Source of the DNA: Paenibacillus amylolyticus
Lineage (GTDB): Bacteria > Bacillota > Bacilli > Paenibacillales > Paenibacillaceae
Assembly: GCF_001570725.1 (NCBI RefSeq)
Contig: NZ_BCNV01000001.1
Location: 2,480,001 to 2,544,000, forward strand
Reading direction: 5' to 3'
Length of the DNA: 64,000 nt
Shown here one piece after another: positions 27,155 to 34,870 of this stretch (the stretch's first letter is position 1; the number at the start of each line of letters is the position of its first letter). Both the position numbers and the translations under genes were made by a program. Under the pieces are notes generated by a model. The model was not told where the DNA came from, ran no database searches, and saw only the letters and a program-made list of their open reading frames with translations.

Positions 27155-28558
27155 TTATTTCAACAAACGCTTAATCAACTTCAGCTTGTTATCATACGGT
27201 GGATACAGAATCGGCAGATTCAATTTGGTGCTTTTTTTCAGAACACTTTTGAGATGGGAGAAGGTCTCGAAACTATACTGCCCATGATACGAGCCAACAC
27301 CAGAATGACCAACACCGCCAAATGGCAGACGCGGATTCGCTACATGCGTAATGGTATCGTTAATGCAGCCTCCTCCAAATGAAACTTCGCGCAGCACTTT
27401 GTCCTGAACTTGGGTGTCGGAAGTAAACAGATACAAGGCGAGCGGTTTTGGCCGTTTTACGATCTGTGTAATGGCTTCATCCAGGTTACGATAACTGATG
27501 ATCGGCAGAATCGGTCCAAAAATCTCATCTTCCATCGTCGCTGCATCCCAGGACTCCGCATCAATCAAAGTTGGTTCAATGAATCGATCTTCCTCATCCG
27601 ATGCTCCCCCATAGATCACTTTGGCCTGATCCCGTTCTATCAGAGTCGTCAGACGTTTAAAATGACCCTTGTTCACGATTCGCCCATAGTCCTTGTTGTG
27701 CTGGATATCCGAACCAAAGAAGGATACGATCGCTGCTTTCATCTCCGTAATTAACGGTTCCTTCACGCGCTCATGCACGAGTAAATAATCAGGTGCGATA
27801 CAGGTCTGTCCTGTATTGAGCAATTTTCCCCATATGATGCGCTCCGCAGCTACTTTGATATCGGCCTGTTCATCCACGATGACTGGGCTCTTGCCGCCAA
27901 GTTCCAACGTAACGGGAACCAGATTTTTGGCAGCTGCCTCCATCACAATCTTGCCAACCGGTACACTGCCTGTAAAAAAGATATAGTCAAACGGCGCGTT
28001 AATCAGCGCGGTCGTTGTGTCTTTGGTACCGTCAAGTACCTGTACGTATGCCGGTTCGAACACGGTCGCGATCATTTCACGGACAACAGCAGACACCGCA
28101 GGTGTATTCTCTGACGCTTTGAGTACGGCTGTGTTGCCTGCCGCAATCGCACCTACCAATGGTTCGATTAAGAGTTGAAAAGGATAATTAAATGGTCCGA
28201 TGATCAGAACCGTCCCGTAGGGTTCGGGTATGATATAACTTTTCGAACCCAGGAGCGCCATTTGCGTTTTGACTTTAACGGGTTTCACCCATTTCTTCAC
28301 TTTGCGGATGGTATGTGTAATGCTGTCCATCATGAATCCGATCTCGGTCGTGTAGGATTCGAACTCACTTTTTCCCAAATCCTGATAGAGGGCTTCTGTC
28401 AGTCTGGTCTCGTACTTTTGAATCGCCTGCTTCAGTTGGGTCAGACGGGCAATTCGGGCTTCTGCCGATCGTGTGGCCCCGGAACGAAAGAATTGTCGTT
28501 GCTGCTCCAAAATCTCTTCAACTTCCTGGCTGGTTACTTCCTGTATCATCGTTGTCAT
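27155..28558 (-). CDS. Aldehyde dehydrogenase (ALDH3 / YwdH-like)
   Basis: 467 residues. Catalytic Cys in 'NTGQTCIAPDY', Glu in 'TLELGGKSP', NAD-binding 'FTGSVPVGK' and 'FNYPFQLLIEPLVGAIAAGN'. Length and the missing N-terminal arm place it in the ALDH3 group, which oxidises medium- and long-chain or aromatic aldehydes. The C-terminus is hydrophobic then basic ('YPPYDNKLKLIKRLLK'), suggesting loose membrane attachment. It follows an ArsR gene by 90 bases, with a putative operator for that regulator in the gap. Confidence 0.9.
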   Translation of the reverse strand: MTTMIQEVTSQEVEEILEQQRQFFRSGATRSAEARIARLTQLKQAIQKYETRLTEALYQDLGKSEFESYTTEIGFMMDSITHTIRKVKKWVKPVKVKTQMALLGSKSYIIPEPYGTVLIIGPFNYPFQLLIEPLVGAIAAGNTAVLKASENTPAVSAVVREMIATVFEPAYVQVLDGTKDTTTALINAPFDYIFFTGSVPVGKIVMEAAAKNLVPVTLELGGKSPVIVDEQADIKVAAERIIWGKLLNTGQTCIAPDYLLVHERVKEPLITEMKAAIVSFFGSDIQHNKDYGRIVNKGHFKRLTTLIERDQAKVIYGGASDEEDRFIEPTLIDAESWDAATMEDEIFGPILPIISYRNLDEAITQIVKRPKPLALYLFTSDTQVQDKVLREVSFGGGCINDTITHVANPRLPFGGVGHSGVGSYHGQYSFETFSHLKSVLKKSTKLNLPILYPPYDNKLKLIKRLLK

Positions 28559-28592
28559 ATATGCATACCCCTCTACTTATTATTGATTAAGC

Positions 28593-28611
28593 GTTTAAAC
28601 TCACGAACCTA
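28593..28611. promoter_or_regulatory. Putative ArsR operator upstream of the aldehyde dehydrogenase
   Basis: GTTTAAAC-TCA-CGAACCTA, 35 bases before the dehydrogenase start. The same motif with a different central triplet occurs upstream of the neighbouring ArsR gene. Confidence 0.6.
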
Positions 28612-28648
28612 TAAGACACATGCAAAAGCATGTTTGATCACCATTAAT

Positions 28649-28951
28649 CTACAGACACTCTTCTTCCAGAGCAGCTACCAGTTCCTTCAGCAGTTCTACC
28701 GATGCATTCAATGAAGCCGAATAATAGCGCTGTGTGCCCTTCTGTTCCACAGATATAAGCCCCTTCTCTAACAACAGCTTAAGATGATGAGATATCGCTG
28801 GCCGGGATAAGCTGGATTGTTCGGTAATTTCATTCACCGTCATTCTGCCCTTCTCGGTAAGTGTCAGCAAAATGGCTTGACGATGGTTGTCACTTAATAC
28901 TTGAAATAACGGGATACAGGTTTGAAAAATGCTAATCGCTTTTTGTCCCAT
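28649..28951 (-). CDS. ArsR-family winged-helix regulator
   Basis: 100 residues: 'FQVLSDNHRQAILLTL', recognition helix 'LSRPAISHHLKLLLEKGLI' and wing 'QKGTQRYYSAS'. A cysteine in 'QTCIPLF' and one near the C-terminus are the only possible metal ligands, so I do not call a metal sensor. ATG 28951 is 6 bases after AGAGGTG; a GTG 9 bases upstream overlaps that site and is less likely. It probably represses itself and the downstream aldehyde dehydrogenase through two matching sites at 28593 and 29006, which fits an aldehyde-detoxification unit. Confidence 0.87.
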   Translation of the reverse strand: MGQKAISIFQTCIPLFQVLSDNHRQAILLTLTEKGRMTVNEITEQSSLSRPAISHHLKLLLEKGLISVEQKGTQRYYSASLNASVELLKELVAALEEECL

Positions 28952-29005
28952 GGTGTTCACCTCTGTACTATTCTTCGTATATTATTCTCTATCCGATGTC
29001 TGTTG

Positions 29006-29024
29006 GTTTAAACATTCGAACCTA
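29006..29024. promoter_or_regulatory. Putative ArsR operator upstream of the ArsR gene
   Basis: GTTTAAAC-ATT-CGAACCTA, identical to the 28593 site except for the three central bases; together with the preceding G it forms the imperfect palindrome GGTTTAAACATTCGAACC. It lies 55 bases before the start codon. Confidence 0.6.
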
Positions 29025-29105
29025 ATGATTGAATTGTACTCTCTACTCCTTTGAACTGCAAGTAAATCATCAAATAAATTCAATACAATGACGATAAAGC
29101 GCTTC

Positions 29106-29133
29106 CATACTACCATACAAGTATGGTAGTATG
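29106..29133. promoter_or_regulatory. GntR operator: perfect 13-bp palindrome
   Basis: CATACTACCATAC and GTATGGTAGTATG are exact inverted repeats around AA, ending 20 bases before the GntR start. A cre-like ATAAAGCGCTTCCA (29093-29106, 11 of 14 consensus positions) abuts its left end. The inner TACCATACAAGTATGGTA resembles FadR/UxuR-type operators in having a TGGT half site. Confidence 0.8.
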
Positions 29134-29153
29134 TCAATGAAGGAGTTGAAGTT

Positions 29154-29885
29154 GTGGAATATACCCCAAAGTTATCATCCAAAGCCGGCTTGTCGCCTGC
29201 TGCGAACAGTCTATCTTCTATGAACAAGCAATCTTACTCGACACGAGATGCCGTATATGTCACGCTGAAGCAGCTCATTTTGAACCTGAAAATGCCTCCG
29301 GGAACAGCCATTTCCGAGAAGGAAATTTCGCTGGAGTTCCAGGTCAGCCGGACACCGGTTCGAGAAAGTTTTGTAAGGCTTGCTCAAGAAGGTCTGCTGG
29401 AAGTGTATCCACAGCGTGGCACATACGTCTCTCTAATCCAGCTCGATCTGGTTGAGGAAGCAAGGTTCATGCGAGAACAACTCGAACGAGCCGTAATCAG
29501 ACTCGCCTGCGAGCATTTTCCGGATGAACAGATGATGGCACTTGAACAGAATCTTGCCCGTCAACAGGAATGCAGGGTCAATCCGGATGATGAACGAATG
29601 TTCCAATTGGATGAGGAATTCCATAGCACTCTTTTTGCAGGCTGTAACAAAAGTAACACCTGGACTGTCATCCAGCAGATGAATGTACATTTGAATCGCA
29701 GTCGCATGCTTCGCCTGTCCTCGGATCACCAGTGGGATCACCTGATCGAACAGCACAGGTCCATGGTCCAGGCTATACAAGAGCATGATGCCCTGACGGC
29801 AGAGCGACTGATGCAGGAACACCTGCATTTAACTGTCACCGATTTGGCTGTCCTGCAGGATACATATCCATCCTATTTTCAATGA
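29154..29885 (+). CDS. GntR-family (FCD) regulator of hexuronate genes
   Basis: 243 residues: N-terminal GntR winged helix ('PPGTAISEKEISLEFQVSRT', 'PVRESFVRLAQEGLLEV') and a C-terminal FCD ligand domain with metal-ligand-like histidines ('LDEEFHSTLF', 'QHRSMVQAIQEHD', 'MQEHLHL'). GTG start 8 bases after AAGGAG. It is immediately followed by uxuA-uxuB and preceded by a perfect palindromic operator, so autoregulated control of glucuronate breakdown by a hexuronate-derived ligand is likely, as for UxuR/ExuR types. Confidence 0.88.
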   Translation: MEYTPKLSSKAGLSPAANSLSSMNKQSYSTRDAVYVTLKQLILNLKMPPGTAISEKEISLEFQVSRTPVRESFVRLAQEGLLEVYPQRGTYVSLIQLDLVEEARFMREQLERAVIRLACEHFPDEQMMALEQNLARQQECRVNPDDERMFQLDEEFHSTLFAGCNKSNTWTVIQQMNVHLNRSRMLRLSSDHQWDHLIEQHRSMVQAIQEHDALTAERLMQEHLHLTVTDLAVLQDTYPSYFQ

Positions 29886-29925
29886 TTGAATTCTTCTTAC
29901 TACTATTCATGATGAGGTGAACGTG

Positions 29926-30993
29926 ATGAGAATGGTTTTTCGCTGGTTTGGCGAAGGCAATGATACGGTAACACTGGACCACATCCGGCAGATTCCGGGT
30001 GTTGAAGGTATTGTGTGGGCTCTACACGATGTTCCTGCTGGCGAGGAATGGCCGATGGACAAAATACTCGCTGTCAAAGTGGCAGCAGACAAGGCCGGTT
30101 TACATCTGGATGTCGTTGAGAGTGTGAACATCCATGAGGATATCAAGTTGGGCCTCCCATCAAGGGATAAATACATTGCGAACTATATTAAAACGATGGA
30201 GAAACTGGCTCAGGTGGGTGTGAAGGTCATCTGCTACAACTTTATGCCGATCTTCGACTGGCTTCGCACGGATATGCACAAGGAAATGGAGGATGGCTCA
30301 ACGGCCCTCTTCTATGAGCACAGTAAACTCGCAAATATAGAACCCCTGGAACTGGTTCGACGCATTACAGAGAACTCAGCACTTACCATGCCAGGTTGGG
30401 AACCGGAACGATTGCAGTATTTAACCGGACTGTTTGAAGCATACAAGGATGTAACTGAGGAACATATGTGGGAGCACGCGCGTTACTTCCTGCAAGAGAT
30501 TATTCCTACAGCGGAACGGCTGGGGATTCGAATGGCGATCCATCCGGATGACCCGCCATGGCCGATCTTTGGATTACCGAAGATTATTACGAGTCAGGAG
30601 AATGTTCGCAAATATCTGAATCTTTATGATAGCCCTTACAATAGCGTGACGCTGTGCAGTGGCTCCCTTGGAGCGAATGCCGACAATGACATTATCGGAA
30701 TGATTCACGAGTTCAAGGACCGGATTCCATTTGCCCATATTCGTAATGTTAAAATCTACGATAACGGCGACTTTATCGAAACCTCACACCGCAGTCAGGA
30801 TGGCAGTGTTGATATTGCAGGGGTTGTTGAGGCTTATCACGATATTGGTTATGAAGGTTATGCAAGACCCGACCATGGTCGTCATCTCTGGGGGGAACAA
30901 TGCCGACCTGGCTATGGACTCTATGACCGGGCTTTGGGGATCATGTATCTCTGGGGCGTCTGGGATTCCCTGCAAAGGAGGGCAAAAGCATGA
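29926..30993 (+). CDS. uxuA: Mannonate dehydratase
   Basis: 355 residues. Converts D-mannonate to 2-keto-3-deoxygluconate. Family landmarks: '[20 protein letters not shown]', '[15 protein letters not shown]', '[18 protein letters not shown]', 'LCSGSLGA', 'HIRNVK' and the C-terminal '[11 protein letters not shown]'. Metal-binding His, Cys and Asp residues lie in these motifs. ATG 29926 follows AGGTGA by 5 bases. Its stop overlaps the uxuB start as ATGA. Substrate comes from glucuronate released by AguA, through an isomerase not seen in this window. Confidence 0.95.
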   Translation: MRMVFRWFGEGNDTVTLDHIRQIPGVEGIVWALHDVPAGEEWPMDKILAVKVAADKAGLHLDVVESVNIHEDIKLGLPSRDKYIANYIKTMEKLAQVGVKVICYNFMPIFDWLRTDMHKEMEDGSTALFYEHSKLANIEPLELVRRITENSALTMPGWEPERLQYLTGLFEAYKDVTEEHMWEHARYFLQEIIPTAERLGIRMAIHPDDPPWPIFGLPKIITSQENVRKYLNLYDSPYNSVTLCSGSLGANADNDIIGMIHEFKDRIPFAHIRNVKIYDNGDFIETSHRSQDGSVDIAGVVEAYHDIGYEGYARPDHGRHLWGEQCRPGYGLYDRALGIMYLWGVWDSLQRRAKA

Positions 30994-31853
30994 GTGAACA
31001 CCAATATGAACGCTCATCTCGCCTTGAAGGCAGAACGGCTGTAATCACTGGAGGTGCTGGAGTATTATGCCGCTCCATGGCGGAAGAACTTGCTCGGCAT
31101 GGTGCAAGTGTAGCCATCCTGAACCGCACCGTGTCCAAGGGTCAGGAAGTTGTAGCTACGATTGAAGCTGCCGGTGGCCGAGCGATTGCTATTGCTTGTG
31201 ATGTAACCCAGGCCGATAGTGTGCAGGCGGCGGCAGATGCTGTGCTGGAACAGTTTGGACCCTGTGATATTCTCATTAATGGCGCGGGTGGTAATAACGC
31301 CAGTGCCAACACTACGAATGAAATTTTCAGATTGGAAGATCTGGAACAGAGCGACGTCACTACGTTTTTCGATGTGAGTGTAGAGGGATTTCGGCAGGTC
31401 ATGGATCTGAATTTTGTCGGTTCCCTCATCCCAACGCAGATCTTTGCAAAACATATGATTGAGCGTGATGTTCCGGCAACGGTCATTAATATTTCTTCCA
31501 TGAGCGCCCCATCGCCCATGACGAAAGTTCCTGCGTACAGTGCTGCCAAGGCAGCGATTAACAACTTTACGCAATGGCTCGCCGTTCATCTGGCTGAATC
31601 CGGTATTCGTGTCAACGCCATTGCACCGGGGTTCTTCTTGACTGAACAAAATCGCAATCTATTGCTGCAACCAGATGGCTCACCTACGGAACGTTCCAGT
31701 AAAATCATTGCGCATACTCCTATGCGCCGCTTCGGCAAACCGGAGGATCTGCTGGGCACATTGATGTGGCTTGCGGATGAAAGACAATCCGGCTTCGTCA
31801 CAGGCACAGTCATTCCGGTAGATGGCGGATTTATGGCGTATTCCGGTGTTTAA
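30990..31853 (+). CDS. uxuB: D-mannonate oxidoreductase, SDR type
   Basis: 287 residues, SDR fold: '[16 protein letters not shown]', '[15 protein letters not shown]', catalytic Ser '[16 protein letters not shown]', '[11 protein letters not shown]', end '[20 protein letters not shown]'. The insert after the NGAG motif and the '[11 protein letters not shown]' loop are typical of the Bacillus UxuB (YjmF) group, which interconverts fructuronate and mannonate with NAD(H). Translationally coupled to uxuA. It completes the two central steps of glucuronate catabolism. Confidence 0.92.
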   Translation: MSEHQYERSSRLEGRTAVITGGAGVLCRSMAEELARHGASVAILNRTVSKGQEVVATIEAAGGRAIAIACDVTQADSVQAAADAVLEQFGPCDILINGAGGNNASANTTNEIFRLEDLEQSDVTTFFDVSVEGFRQVMDLNFVGSLIPTQIFAKHMIERDVPATVINISSMSAPSPMTKVPAYSAAKAAINNFTQWLAVHLAESGIRVNAIAPGFFLTEQNRNLLLQPDGSPTERSSKIIAHTPMRRFGKPEDLLGTLMWLADERQSGFVTGTVIPVDGGFMAYSGV

Positions 31854-31886
31854 CGATTTCTTACACAGACACTCCGATGAAAGAAC

Positions 31887-32040
31887 AACCTTCCAATCGC
31901 TGTTATCCCCAGATTTTATCGATTCACTTCTCCGAAGGAGAAATCCGGGGATAGCTATGCTTCCGATGCAGCTTTCTTTCAGAAAGCTTTTAGGCGAGCG
32001 CTTCGCTTTTTCAGGTTTTTTCTTTCCTCTCCGTTACGTG
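31887..32040 (+). repeat. Structured intergenic repeat, divergent copy C
   Basis: Shares with the 127-bp copies at 43819 and 44049 the segments ATCGCTGTT and GGCGARCGCTTCGCTT-TTCAG in the same order. Between them is a stem TATCCCC-a-GATTT / AAATC-c-GGGGATA with an inner CTCC-gaa-GGAG hairpin; the bases differ from the other copies but pairing and the A/C mismatch are kept. An extra hairpin AGCTTTC-TTTCA-GAAAGCT is inserted to the right of the main stem. Confidence 0.65.
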
Positions 32041-32080
32041 TAAATGAATCAGTTCAACTAATATAGTGAATTTATAGAGA

Positions 32081-32117
32081 CCGAAGCTTGGGATACTTAC
32101 CCAGGTTTCGGTTTTTT
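32081..32117 (+). terminator. Rho-independent terminator, plus strand
   Basis: CCGAAGCTTGGG (32081-32092) and CCCAGGTTTCGG (32100-32111) pair with two interruptions and are followed by TTTTTT. It probably ends the uxu transcript. Confidence 0.85.
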
Positions 32118-32235
32118 GCGTTCAAGCATAAGATCCTCCAGCGTAGGAAAAGCTTGTTATAATGCGTGTTCAAAAGCAACCTTTTTAAACAACCTCTTAT
32201 AGAGCTATGGTGAAATAAAGGAAGGTGATACATAT

Positions 32236-32964
32236 ATGATGGAAGAAACATGGGTTGTTGCCGTACGGTCTATTATTGCCTTTCTGACCCTGATCATCTA
32301 CACAAGGGTACTGGGCAAGCAGCAGATGGGTAACTTGACGTATTTTGATTATATTAACGGTATCACAATCGGTTCCATTGCGGGGACTTTTGCAACTGAT
32401 CTCTCCTCCAAGGCGTGGATTCATTTTGTGGCCTTGACCATTTTCACAATCATTACGATCATCTTTCAGTATATTACACTGAAAAATCGTACCATCTCCA
32501 AACTGATGGACTCTGATCCCACATTGATCATCCAGAACGGTAAAATTCTTGAACAGAACCTGAGTAAAATGCGAGTCAAATTTGACGAATTGACCATGAT
32601 GCTCCGGCAAAAGGATGTATTTGATATTACGACTTTGGATTATGCGATTCTGGAACCAGATGGCAGCCTTTCGGTTGTTTTGAAACCTGAGAATCAGCCT
32701 GTAACCGCGAAAGACATGCATATGCACCCGCCCAAGAGCAAGCTGATGACCGAGATTATTATTGATGGCCTGCTGATTAAGCAAAATCTGGAGGAAAGAA
32801 ACAAAGATACGAACTGGCTCAGTGAGCAGCTGAAAAAGCAAAACATCACGATACAGGATATCGCTTTTGCCGCCATATTACCCAATGACAAATTGTATGT
32901 GGACCTGTTCAAGGATAAGATCACCGAAAAAATTGATATGGGCGATTATGAGGGGCCTTTCTAA
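32236..32964 (+). CDS. DUF421 (YetF-like) membrane protein
   Basis: 242 residues. Two or three hydrophobic segments in the first ~80 residues ('AVRSIIAFLTLIIYTRVLG', 'WIHFVALTIFTIITIIF'), then a cytoplasmic alpha/beta domain. 'GKQQMGNLTYFDYINGITIGSIAG' (as GKQQMGNLTYFDYI / NGITIGSIAG) is the DUF421 signature. Function unknown; B. subtilis relatives are linked to spore germination or envelope stress only by context. ATG behind AAGGAAGGTGA. The DUF4363 gene follows 26 bases later, a pairing common in Bacillales. Confidence 0.88.
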   Translation: MMEETWVVAVRSIIAFLTLIIYTRVLGKQQMGNLTYFDYINGITIGSIAGTFATDLSSKAWIHFVALTIFTIITIIFQYITLKNRTISKLMDSDPTLIIQNGKILEQNLSKMRVKFDELTMMLRQKDVFDITTLDYAILEPDGSLSVVLKPENQPVTAKDMHMHPPKSKLMTEIIIDGLLIKQNLEERNKDTNWLSEQLKKQNITIQDIAFAAILPNDKLYVDLFKDKITEKIDMGDYEGPF

Positions 32965-32990
32965 ACTCTTTACATCAAGGAGGCGGTTGA

Positions 32991-33362
32991 ATGAAAACGC
33001 GTTTCTGGCTGTTATATGTGCTTCCGATCTTCCTCATTCTTGTGTTCGTTGCCATTATGGCTAGCGGAGCTTTTCTCAAAAAGCCCTTTGGCACCGATGA
33101 TCGTTTGCTTGAATCTATACAAACATTAGAGAAACAGGTTGAGGGTAAAAAATGGACTGAAGCCACGTCTCAAGTTAATTACGCAATGAAGGCCTGGGAT
33201 AAAATCGTAAACCGTATTCAGTTCAGTGTAGAGCGTGAAACGATATATGATATTCTGGGCACCCTTGCTCGGATCAAGGGCGGCGTTGCGGCAGAGGATG
33301 ATAAGGCGATTATGGAAGAGATTTATTACTTTTATGTGCTATGGGATAATCTTGGAGATTAG
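32991..33362 (+). CDS. DUF4363 family membrane-anchored protein
   Basis: 123 residues: one N-terminal transmembrane helix ('LLYVLPIFLILVFVAIMAS') and an extracytoplasmic helical domain with 'LEKQVEGKKWTEATSQVNYA', 'WDKIVNRIQFSVE' and 'YFYVLWDNLGD'. These match the DUF4363 pattern as I remember it. Co-transcribed with the DUF421 gene and followed by a terminator. AAGGAGG 7 bases before the ATG. No known activity. Confidence 0.82.
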   Translation: MKTRFWLLYVLPIFLILVFVAIMASGAFLKKPFGTDDRLLESIQTLEKQVEGKKWTEATSQVNYAMKAWDKIVNRIQFSVERETIYDILGTLARIKGGVAAEDDKAIMEEIYYFYVLWDNLGD

Positions 33363-33413
33363 GTTCAATATCTTTAATATCAGACTTCAATATCAGATGT
33401 ACGTCCAAAATTA

Positions 33414-33453
33414 AAAGGCACTCTCCTTTCATGAAGAAAGGAAGTGCCTTTTT
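33414..33453. terminator. Terminator shared by DUF4363 and M50 genes
   Basis: AAAAGGCACT-CTCCTTTC pairs with GAAAGGA-AGTGCCTTTT around ATGAA; T-runs on both sides let it serve both converging transcripts. Confidence 0.85.
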
Positions 33454-33476
33454 TGCTTTGTATACCTTTATAACCA

Positions 33477-34187
33477 TTACGCTCTTCGTAATCCCCGAGA
33501 CCGTGACGATCGCGAAGTGCCTTCTTTGCGGAAAAAGAGAGTCAGCGCTCTGTTTGCACACCACAGTGCAAATAGAGCAAATAGTGTGCCCCAGAACAGC
33601 GCGGGAAGGAATGTCTGCTGAGCGAGATTCGCTGCATCCCCTGCCCGTGAAGGCTGAGTCCAGGACATAAATCCAACGTATACGGCACTAACGACTGACT
33701 CTTCCAGCGTAAGAAACGCTAGTAGCAGATAATAGAACTTCACGATCTTGGCACCAAATATCATAATGACCACATTCAGGACGATGAACCCGGTCAGCCA
33801 TAACATGCCGAACTCCCCTCTTACATATAACAGGAGCGACACCAGAGCTACAGCCGTCATAATCCCAAGTCCCCACATATGCAAGCCTTTGCGGTATAAG
33901 TAGAACAATAACCAGGCGAACAGTGATGCACTGATATACCCCGCCAGAGAAACCAGAATCGATCTGCCTGGCGTCAGCATGGACGAATAGGTCACGCCGC
34001 TATGATCAGCGTACAATTCTATCCGCAGCACTTTACCGGACAATACCAGTGTCATTAGTGCATGACCGAATTCGTGAATCATCGTGTCCAGGTTACGGAA
34101 CAAGGACGAGAATGGAATAAATCGTGTTAGAAAGACGGAGCCTAGCAGAAACAGTATCGTTTTGACCCACTTATTCAATCGTGCCAT
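33477..34187 (-). CDS. M50-family membrane metalloprotease-like protein
   Basis: About 236 residues, five or six membrane helices. The zinc motif HEFGH lies near residue 38 ('MIHEFGHALMTLVLSG'), in the first third as in compact M50 proteins, and a candidate third ligand region lies further on. The C-terminus is Arg/Ser-rich. The nominal ATG at 34187 is one base after AAAGGAGG, too close; a TTG three codons in (10 bases away) may be the true start. It follows the hypothetical gene by 34 bases. The substrate, if any, is unknown; related proteins are often annotated only as M50 peptidases. Confidence 0.8.
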   Translation of the reverse strand: MARLNKWVKTILFLLGSVFLTRFIPFSSLFRNLDTMIHEFGHALMTLVLSGKVLRIELYADHSGVTYSSMLTPGRSILVSLAGYISASLFAWLLFYLYRKGLHMWGLGIMTAVALVSLLLYVRGEFGMLWLTGFIVLNVVIMIFGAKIVKFYYLLLAFLTLEESVVSAVYVGFMSWTQPSRAGDAANLAQQTFLPALFWGTLFALFALWCANRALTLFFRKEGTSRSSRSRGLRRA

Positions 34188-34221
34188 ACCTCCTTTACTT
34201 TCAAGTAAACAAGCCTATCCT

Positions 34222-34704
34222 TTATACTACGCTTTTTTCACTCGATTCGTTTCGGCTTCCAAACTGTAGGGCGCAGTGCTCCATCCACCAGCAGAAGCTT
34301 CGATTGTGTCCAATGAAAAAAGAAGAGAGATCATAGCGGCCCTTTTCGGCCTCTAGCGTAACGAGCAGTCGATTCCGCATCCGACGGAGAGCATAGTGTA
34401 CGAATTGATCTGCAACCTCACTTTGTATCAGGGTAACATAAGCATAAAGAGAATGATCGACAGGTTCATCGAGCGGACTCACCCCTGCACATGAAAATTC
34501 CGTCCTCACGCCCGCACTCTGAAGTATGGACAATGCCTTCGCAAGTTCAGCATCGACTTCAACACCATTCCAAATCACTGTTCTCTTCGCGGATACCGTA
34601 TGTTTGTCACGTTCCGTCCATTGCATCAGCTCGAGCTTGCGTCGTCTCCACAGATGGGCAGGCTGTTCACTTAACAGCACTTCATGCTCCTCATTTAAAT
34701 TCAT
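34222..34704 (-). CDS. Hypothetical protein with a conserved FSCAGVSP segment
   Basis: 160 residues, soluble. I do not recognise the family with certainty. The centre 'LAKALSILQSAGVRTEFSCAG' (as AKALSILQSAGVRTEFSCAG) looks like a small alpha/beta unit followed by 'YAYVTLIQS' and 'LRRMRNRLLVTLEAE'. Four cysteines or histidines near the C-terminus ('GHNRSFCWWMEHCALQ') might bind metal. AGGAGG lies 9 bases before the ATG. Upstream of, and probably co-transcribed with, the M50 protease gene. Confidence 0.7.
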   Translation of the reverse strand: MNLNEEHEVLLSEQPAHLWRRRKLELMQWTERDKHTVSAKRTVIWNGVEVDAELAKALSILQSAGVRTEFSCAGVSPLDEPVDHSLYAYVTLIQSEVADQFVHYALRRMRNRLLVTLEAEKGRYDLSSFFIGHNRSFCWWMEHCALQFGSRNESSEKSVV

Positions 34705-34743
34705 CTAATGCGTCCTCCTGTTTTCCTTGATCCGGTCACCTTA

Positions 34744-34778
34744 TTTAAACAAATAGAGAGCACATCCCTGTGCTCTCT
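34744..34778 (-). terminator. Terminator after znuA
   Basis: AGAGAGCACA (34755-34764) and TGTGCTCTCT (34769-34778) pair perfectly; the minus strand continues ATTTGTTT. A second hairpin, AGGAATGG/CCATTCCT at 34796-34815, lies between it and the znuA stop. Confidence 0.75.
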
Positions 34779-34870
34779 GCTTTGCAAAAAGGCAAAGGAA
34801 TGGCTAACCATTCCTCAGCATGTTGTATTATTGTACCTTTTTCGGTGAAAGGCATCAAATCGATCTTTTA

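Larger units (their letters stand above)
31854..32235. other. Intergenic region after uxuB
   Basis: About 380 bases without a gene. It contains a hairpin-rich repeat related to those near deoD (31887-32040) and a strong terminator (32081-32117); the last ~100 bases precede the DUF421 gene and should hold its promoter. Confidence 0.7.

Noticed and set aside
31887..32040. Riboswitch leader of the DUF421 gene
   Set aside because: A terminator separates it from the gene and the similarity is to the deo-region repeats, not to a known riboswitch.
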